From NCBI RefSeq assembly GCF_003063625.1, contig NZ_CP026604.1, positions 3,636,065-3,700,064 on the forward strand: a stretch of DNA of 64,000 nt, given 5' to 3'. Shown one piece after another: positions 59,468 to 64,000 of the stretch; position 1 is the first letter of the stretch, and each line of letters begins with the position of its first letter. The notes beneath the pieces are model-generated. The model was not told where the DNA came from. It ran no database searches and was given only the letters and a program-made list of their open reading frames with translations. Both the position numbers and the translations under genes were made by a program. This DNA is from Saccharobesus litoralis. GTDB taxonomy: Bacteria > Pseudomonadota > Gammaproteobacteria > Enterobacterales > Alteromonadaceae.

Positions 59468-61788
59468 TAATTTTGCTATTAACTTTTGCTGTCATCGCGA
59501 CAGTGCTTTTGGTTGCTGATGTACGTCGCCAACTGATTACTCGACCTATTTTTTCGGTTTTTAAAAAAATATTACCTCCTTTATCGACAACAGAGCGTGA
59601 AGCGATGGAAGCAGGGGATATATGGTGGGACGGCGAATTATTTCGCGGTAAGCCAGATTGGCAAAAATTGCATGCTTATCAAGATGCCACTCTAAGTGCT
59701 GACGAGCAACAATTCATGGACACCCAACTCGAAACCTTAATGGCGATGTTGGATGATTACAAAATTTGCCATGAAACAAAAAATTTACCTGAGCCAGTTT
59801 GGGATTATTTAAAATCTAACGGCTTTTTTGCCATGATCATCCCCAAACAATATGGTGGACTTGAGTTTTCTTCAGCGGCTAACTCACACGTAGTTACCCG
59901 CATTGCTACCCGCAGTTTAAGTGCAGCAGTTACGGTAATGGTACCTAACTCGCTTGGTCCTGGCGAGTTACTTATGCATTATGGTACACAGGAGCAAAAA
60001 GATTTTTGGCTACCTAATTTATCAAATGGTAAAGACATTCCTTGCTTTGCATTAACAGGACCTGAAGCTGGATCAGATGCAGGTGCTATTCCCGATAAAG
60101 GGATAGTATGTAAAGGCGAATATGAAGGCAAGGAAGTGCTAGGTATAAGCCTGACTTGGAACAAGCGTTATATCACCTTGGCTCCTGTCGCGACTGTTTT
60201 GGGATTAGCATTTAAATTACAAGATCCTGATGGTTTACTGGGTGATAAAGAAGATATAGGCATTACTTGTGCCTTGATCCCAACTAGTCACCCCGGTGTG
60301 AATATTGGTGATCGCCATAACCCAATGGGTTTGGCATTTATGAATGGCACAACCAGTGGTGAGAATGTATTTATTCCCTTAGAGTGGATTATTGGCGGGG
60401 CTGACTACGCAGGTAAAGGTTGGCGCATGTTGGTTGAATGTTTGTCGGCGGGGCGTGGTATCTCGTTGCCGGCTTTAGCAACTGCCATTGGCCATGTCAG
60501 TGTACGCATGACCAGCGCATACAGTTATGTGCGTAAACAATTCGGTTTATCAATTGGCCGATTTGAAGGGGTACAAGAGTCGTTAGCAAGAATAGGGGGA
60601 CTGGCGTATACGTTAGAAGCGGCACGTAAATTTACGATTAGCTCACTTGATATGGGGTATAGCCCGTCTGTAGTTACCGCTATTTCTAAATACCATATGA
60701 CAGAAATGGGTCGTCAAGTGATCAATGACGCCATGGATATTCACTCAGGTAAAGCGATCCAAATGGGGCCAAATAATTATTTGGCTAACTTATATGCAGG
60801 CGTACCGATTGCCATTACGGTTGAAGGCGCCAATATTTTAACCCGTAATTTGATGATATTTGGTCAAGGTGCAACGCGTTGTCATCCGTATGTTTTTAAA
60901 GAAATGGAAGCAGCTGCTAACCCAGATCAAGCTGCTGGACTACTTGATTTTGATAGCTTGCTAGTTAAGCACGTTAAGTTTGCGGTGGGCAATTTTGCGG
61001 GCTGTTTAGGTTATGGCCTCACTGGCGGACGCTTTATTGATTCGCCAGTTGCCGGCGAAACCGCTAATTATTACAAACAGCTGACGCGTTTAAGCCGAGC
61101 ATTGGCCTTGTGTACCGATATATCTTTGTTGGTACTGGGGGGCGCTTTAAAACGCAAAGAAATGATTTCCGCACGTTTGGGTGATGTTTTAAGTCAGTTA
61201 TATTTGGCCTCTGCCGTACTAAAACGCTATGAAACCGATGGGCGTCAATTGACAGACTTACCTTACGTGCATTATTCGGTGCAGTTAGCTTTGCATAAAG
61301 CGGGTGTTGCATTTGAAGGTTATTTCCAAAACTTTAGACCGCGTTGGTTAACTAATATACTGCATCGAGTGATATTCCCACTAGGTAATCCATATAAAAT
61401 GCCTAACGACAGACTTGCGCGTAGCTTGTGCAAAAATATGCTTAAACCAGGCGAGAGTCGGGATAGAGTGTCGTATCTTTGCTATTTAGGTACATCAGAA
61501 GACGATGCTACTGGTGTTGTGGAAGCAGCATTTCATGCCATGGTGGAGTGCCGAGAAATAGAAGTTAAGTTAACTTCTGCACAAAAATCAGGTGTCATAC
61601 CGCGTCGTATTCCGTTAGATGAAGCTATAATGATAGCGTTAGACAAAGGTGTGTTATCTGAGCATGAAGCTAAGCAAATTACTCACGCAGATGAACTGCG
61701 CAAAAAAGCGATTGCGGTGGATAGTTTTAAGTTTGAAGAATTAGGCCATGGTGCACAGCACAATGAAGAAAAGGCGAGTGCAGCTTAG
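59464..61788 (+). CDS. fadE: Acyl-CoA dehydrogenase FadE
   Basis: Catalyses the first oxidation step of fatty acid beta-oxidation with FAD, membrane-associated. The 774-residue protein (E. coli 814) has an N-terminal hydrophobic helix (IILLLTFAVIATVLLVADV), then the acyl-CoA dehydrogenase domains: YGGLEFSSAANSHVV, ALTGPEAGSDAGAIPDKG, and VEGANILTRNLMIFGQGA. The DUF1974 C-terminal extension follows (from about 450, VKHVKFAVGNFAG...), specific to FadE. Overlaps psrA by 4 bp. Repeat copy E and then a terminator follow the stop. Confidence 0.95.
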   Translation: MIILLLTFAVIATVLLVADVRRQLITRPIFSVFKKILPPLSTTEREAMEAGDIWWDGELFRGKPDWQKLHAYQDATLSADEQQFMDTQLETLMAMLDDYKICHETKNLPEPVWDYLKSNGFFAMIIPKQYGGLEFSSAANSHVVTRIATRSLSAAVTVMVPNSLGPGELLMHYGTQEQKDFWLPNLSNGKDIPCFALTGPEAGSDAGAIPDKGIVCKGEYEGKEVLGISLTWNKRYITLAPVATVLGLAFKLQDPDGLLGDKEDIGITCALIPTSHPGVNIGDRHNPMGLAFMNGTTSGENVFIPLEWIIGGADYAGKGWRMLVECLSAGRGISLPALATAIGHVSVRMTSAYSYVRKQFGLSIGRFEGVQESLARIGGLAYTLEAARKFTISSLDMGYSPSVVTAISKYHMTEMGRQVINDAMDIHSGKAIQMGPNNYLANLYAGVPIAITVEGANILTRNLMIFGQGATRCHPYVFKEMEAAANPDQAAGLLDFDSLLVKHVKFAVGNFAGCLGYGLTGGRFIDSPVAGETANYYKQLTRLSRALALCTDISLLVLGGALKRKEMISARLGDVLSQLYLASAVLKRYETDGRQLTDLPYVHYSVQLALHKAGVAFEGYFQNFRPRWLTNILHRVIFPLGNPYKMPNDRLARSLCKNMLKPGESRDRVSYLCYLGTSEDDATGVVEAAFHAMVECREIEVKLTSAQKSGVIPRRIPLDEAIMIALDKGVLSEHEAKQITHADELRKKAIAVDSFKFEELGHGAQHNEEKASAA

Positions 61789-61841
61789 GTTGCCCTAGGT
61801 GCGTGTTTTTTGTCAAACCTGCTTGTTGCCAAATCTTATAG

Positions 61842-61970
61842 TATAGTCAAAGCGATCGGGTTTTAGGGGAAGCCGTCAAGCTTCGAGACCCCATGAGCAT
61901 ATGCTCTATTATGTGATTGGGGCGAGTAAGCGCAGACAATGAACCATAAAATCTGAGCGAGAAGACTATA
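61842..61970 (+). mobile_element. Dispersed MITE-like repeat, copy E (129 bp)
   Basis: Full set of features: TATAGTCAAAGCGATC start, the perfect GAGCATATGCTC palindrome, ACAATGAACCATAA, and GAGCGAGAAGACTATA end. It has the same length as copy B. It lies inside the transcribed 3' region of fadE, directly before its terminator. Confidence 0.82.
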
Positions 61971-61972
61971 AG

Positions 61973-62000
61973 AAGCCAATCGTATTCGATTGGCTTTTTA
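61973..62000 (+). terminator. Terminator of psrA-fadE
   Basis: A perfect 10-bp stem (AAGCCAATCG / CGATTGGCTT) with a TATT loop and T-rich tail, two bases after repeat copy E. Confidence 0.85.
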
Positions 62001-62028
62001 TTTGTACAAATTAACTCGTAAAGGGAGC

Positions 62029-63894
62029 TTAATTTTTCGGGCAAGCCAAGCAGACGGCATATAAACCACGAGGATCATTGAGTTGCGCAATTGCGTTATA
62101 TTCACCGACTAATTTTTCTGCCATTGCCAGTAACTTATTGTCGTTATGCAAATTAATCTTGGCATCACCTAGGAATGCTTGAGCATTGCCTAATAATTGT
62201 TTAATGAACACCTCTTGTGGGCTTAGCTCTTTTTCTACCAACCAGGTTTCATAGTTATCTAATTTGGCGAGCTCGGCTGCCGCCTCAATAGCTTGTTCAA
62301 AATCTCCCAGCTTATCAACTAAGCCGAGTTCTTTTGCTTGTAAACCCGTCCAAACGCGACCTTGAGCGACTTGGTCTACTTGCTCTAAGGACATTTCACG
62401 ACTATTTGCTACTAAGCTTATAAATTGCTGATAAGACTTTTCAACACTCATCTGAATTACGTTAGCTAAACGTTTATCAAGAGGTTTAGCTACACTCATA
62501 CCAGCCATTTCGGTACTACCTACGCCATCAGCGTGAATACCTAAGTAATCTAAGGTATTTTCGAAGGTCATAAATAAGCCAAAAACGCCGATTGAGCCTG
62601 TTATGGTTGTGGGAGCAGCCCAAATTTGATCAGCATTACTGGCTATCCAATAACCACCAGAGGCCGCCATAGAACTCATCGATGCTACAACTGGTTTGCC
62701 AGCTTGTTTTAGTAGTTCAATTTCTTTGCGGATCACTTCGCTGGCAAACGCACTGCCGCCAGGGCTGTCTATACGCAATACGACCGCTTTAACTTTATCA
62801 TTTAAGCGGGCTTTTTGTAGCAACATAGCTGTGCTATCGCCACCAATCTCACCGGCTTTTTGATGACCATTCAGAATCGTACCTTTGGCTACCACGATAG
62901 CCACTTGGTTTTCTGAGTATACAGGCAGAGGAATGGGCGGCTTAACGACCTTAAGATAGTCTTTAAAATGAATTTGTTTAAAGCTCTTTTTATCTTTTGA
63001 CCAACCCACGGTTTCTGCGATCACGCTGCGGTATTCTTGACGCCCAGCTAACTGATCAACCCAGCCATTTTGTAGTGCATATTGAGCAAAGTCACCGCCA
63101 GCGGCTGCAAATTTATTGGTGAAAGCGTCTAAGGTTTCATCAAAGTTTTCGATGGCTATTTCACGTTGTTGCGCTACATCCTGCTTATATAAACGCCATA
63201 GCGTATCAACCCAAGCTTTGTTAGCTTCTTTTGCGGCTGGACTCATATCATCACGTAAAAATGGTTCAACTGCTGATTTGTAAGTCCCGACGCGAAACAC
63301 ATGGGCTGTAATTTTTAATTTATCAATTGCTGATTTGTAATAAGTAGGGTAAGTACCAAAACCGTCAAGTAAAACCATACCCATAGGGTCAAGCATAATG
63401 TGATCCGCGTAGCTTGCTAGGTAGTATTGGTTTTGGGTATAAACATCGCCAATGGCATAGATTTTTTTATCAGCCGCTGAAAATTTATTCAGAGCTTTAC
63501 CAATCAGCTTGAGTTTGTTGATGCTGGCACTGCGCATATCTTGTAAGCGTAATACAATTGCCTTAATCCGCTTGTCATGAGTCGCGTTGTCTATCACCTC
63601 AATGACATCTGTCAATAATGTCTCCGTGTCTTTACGGTTTGAATCGGATGCTTCGGCCATAAATTCTTCAACCGGATCAACTGCTCGTAATTGTTCTACA
63701 ATATCGCCGCGAATATCCAATACGAGTGCAGATCCGACAGGGATTGTAATCTCATCTTCATCTGACAAGATGGCGGCGACAATAACCAGTAATACGGTAA
63801 AGAAAATAAGGTTAATAATTACTCTTCGCGTTACATTGATTAAATCCCAAATTGAAGAGAAAACTCGGGCAATTCCTGATTTGCGTTGCGTCAT
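62029..63894 (-). CDS. sppA: Signal peptide peptidase SppA (67 kDa type)
   Basis: A membrane-anchored serine protease that degrades cleaved signal peptides. The 621-residue protein (E. coli 618) has one N-terminal transmembrane helix (VIINLIFFTVLLVIVAAIL) and two tandem ClpP-like halves. The general-base Lys 206 is in RVGTYKSAVEP and the nucleophile Ser 412 is in MAASGGYWIASN, aligning with E. coli K209 and S409. IDSPGGSAFASEV and TGSIGVFG are further conserved segments. The tail ends in CLACPKN, with two extra cysteines. The last 106 bp of the window beyond its start show no gene. Confidence 0.96.
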   Translation of the reverse strand: MTQRKSGIARVFSSIWDLINVTRRVIINLIFFTVLLVIVAAILSDEDEITIPVGSALVLDIRGDIVEQLRAVDPVEEFMAEASDSNRKDTETLLTDVIEVIDNATHDKRIKAIVLRLQDMRSASINKLKLIGKALNKFSAADKKIYAIGDVYTQNQYYLASYADHIMLDPMGMVLLDGFGTYPTYYKSAIDKLKITAHVFRVGTYKSAVEPFLRDDMSPAAKEANKAWVDTLWRLYKQDVAQQREIAIENFDETLDAFTNKFAAAGGDFAQYALQNGWVDQLAGRQEYRSVIAETVGWSKDKKSFKQIHFKDYLKVVKPPIPLPVYSENQVAIVVAKGTILNGHQKAGEIGGDSTAMLLQKARLNDKVKAVVLRIDSPGGSAFASEVIRKEIELLKQAGKPVVASMSSMAASGGYWIASNADQIWAAPTTITGSIGVFGLFMTFENTLDYLGIHADGVGSTEMAGMSVAKPLDKRLANVIQMSVEKSYQQFISLVANSREMSLEQVDQVAQGRVWTGLQAKELGLVDKLGDFEQAIEAAAELAKLDNYETWLVEKELSPQEVFIKQLLGNAQAFLGDAKINLHNDNKLLAMAEKLVGEYNAIAQLNDPRGLYAVCLACPKN

Positions 63895-64000
63895 ACAAAT
63901 AAACTAACGTTTTATACTCATTGATACGCCACAGTTTACACTGAAATAAAGGCAGCGTAACCCCGCTTTATCGCCATTATTAGTAAGCACAGCCGAGTTT

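Overview
The window is chromosomal DNA of low to moderate GC from a marine gammaproteobacterium of the Alteromonadales type (Alteromonadaceae or a close family). The evidence is a complete 16S-23S-5S operon with gammaproteobacterial signatures, conserved gammaproteobacterial gene blocks (bamD/rluD-pgeF-clpB, metG/mrp, mnmA-hflD-purB, thrS-infC-rpmI-rplT), a MotY of the sodium-driven flagellar motor beside RNase T, a PsrA-FadE pair and an FNR-linked cbb3 oxidase locus. The genus cannot be fixed without a database search. No phage, plasmid, CRISPR array or full insertion sequence is visible.

Layout. 1-7.6 kb: the end of a chemotaxis receptor gene, bamD, rluD-pgeF, clpB behind a heat-shock promoter, and pssA. 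7.6-13.2 kb: an rRNA operon with two promoters, boxA elements and no spacer tRNA. 13.2-17.0 kb: a two-gene carbohydrate module (DUF5060 glycoside-hydrolase-like lipoprotein and FucP-like transporter). 17.0-31.9 kb: DUF1338 enzyme, metG, mrp, dcd, yvcK, a VolA/Pla-1-like surface lipase, speA with a carboxynorspermidine dehydrogenase, RNase T and motY. 31.9-41.4 kb: mnmA-hflD-purB, then a Fur-box-controlled leftward iron cluster (DUF4856 lipoprotein, imelysin, TonB-dependent receptor, fatty-acid-hydroxylase-like membrane protein). 41.7-52.7 kb: rlmF, then a leftward respiratory locus (ccoNOQP, fixH-ccoI-ccoS-TauE/SafE-like protein, fnr, uspE) and a divergent unknown membrane-anchored protein. 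53-58.3 kb: a small salvage operon (fructosamine kinase, pteridine reductase, CPXCG protein), then thrS-infC-rpmI-rplT with several visible translational control elements. 58.8-64 kb: psrA-fadE and sppA.

The least ordinary feature is a dispersed intergenic element, seen five times (17475, 29843, 48430, 52644, 61842). It is 107-178 bp long with imperfect terminal inverted repeats beginning TATAGTC. Some copies carry a central GAGCATATGCTC palindrome or small inserted hairpin modules. It looks like a MITE with TA target sites. One copy supplies a TATAAT just upstream of fixH, one supplies the stop codon of the unknown protein beside ccoN, and one lies 14 bp upstream of the DUF1338 start codon. 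A hairpin module found in one copy also occurs in both rRNA spacers and downstream of purB, in one case with a compensatory base-pair change.

Functional links: FNR and an FNR-like site tie the cbb3 oxidase to low oxygen. A Fur box ties the imelysin/TonB cluster to iron. Two PsrA-like sites tie fadE to fatty acid status. Leader hairpins tie thrS, infC and rpmI-rplT to the levels of their own products.
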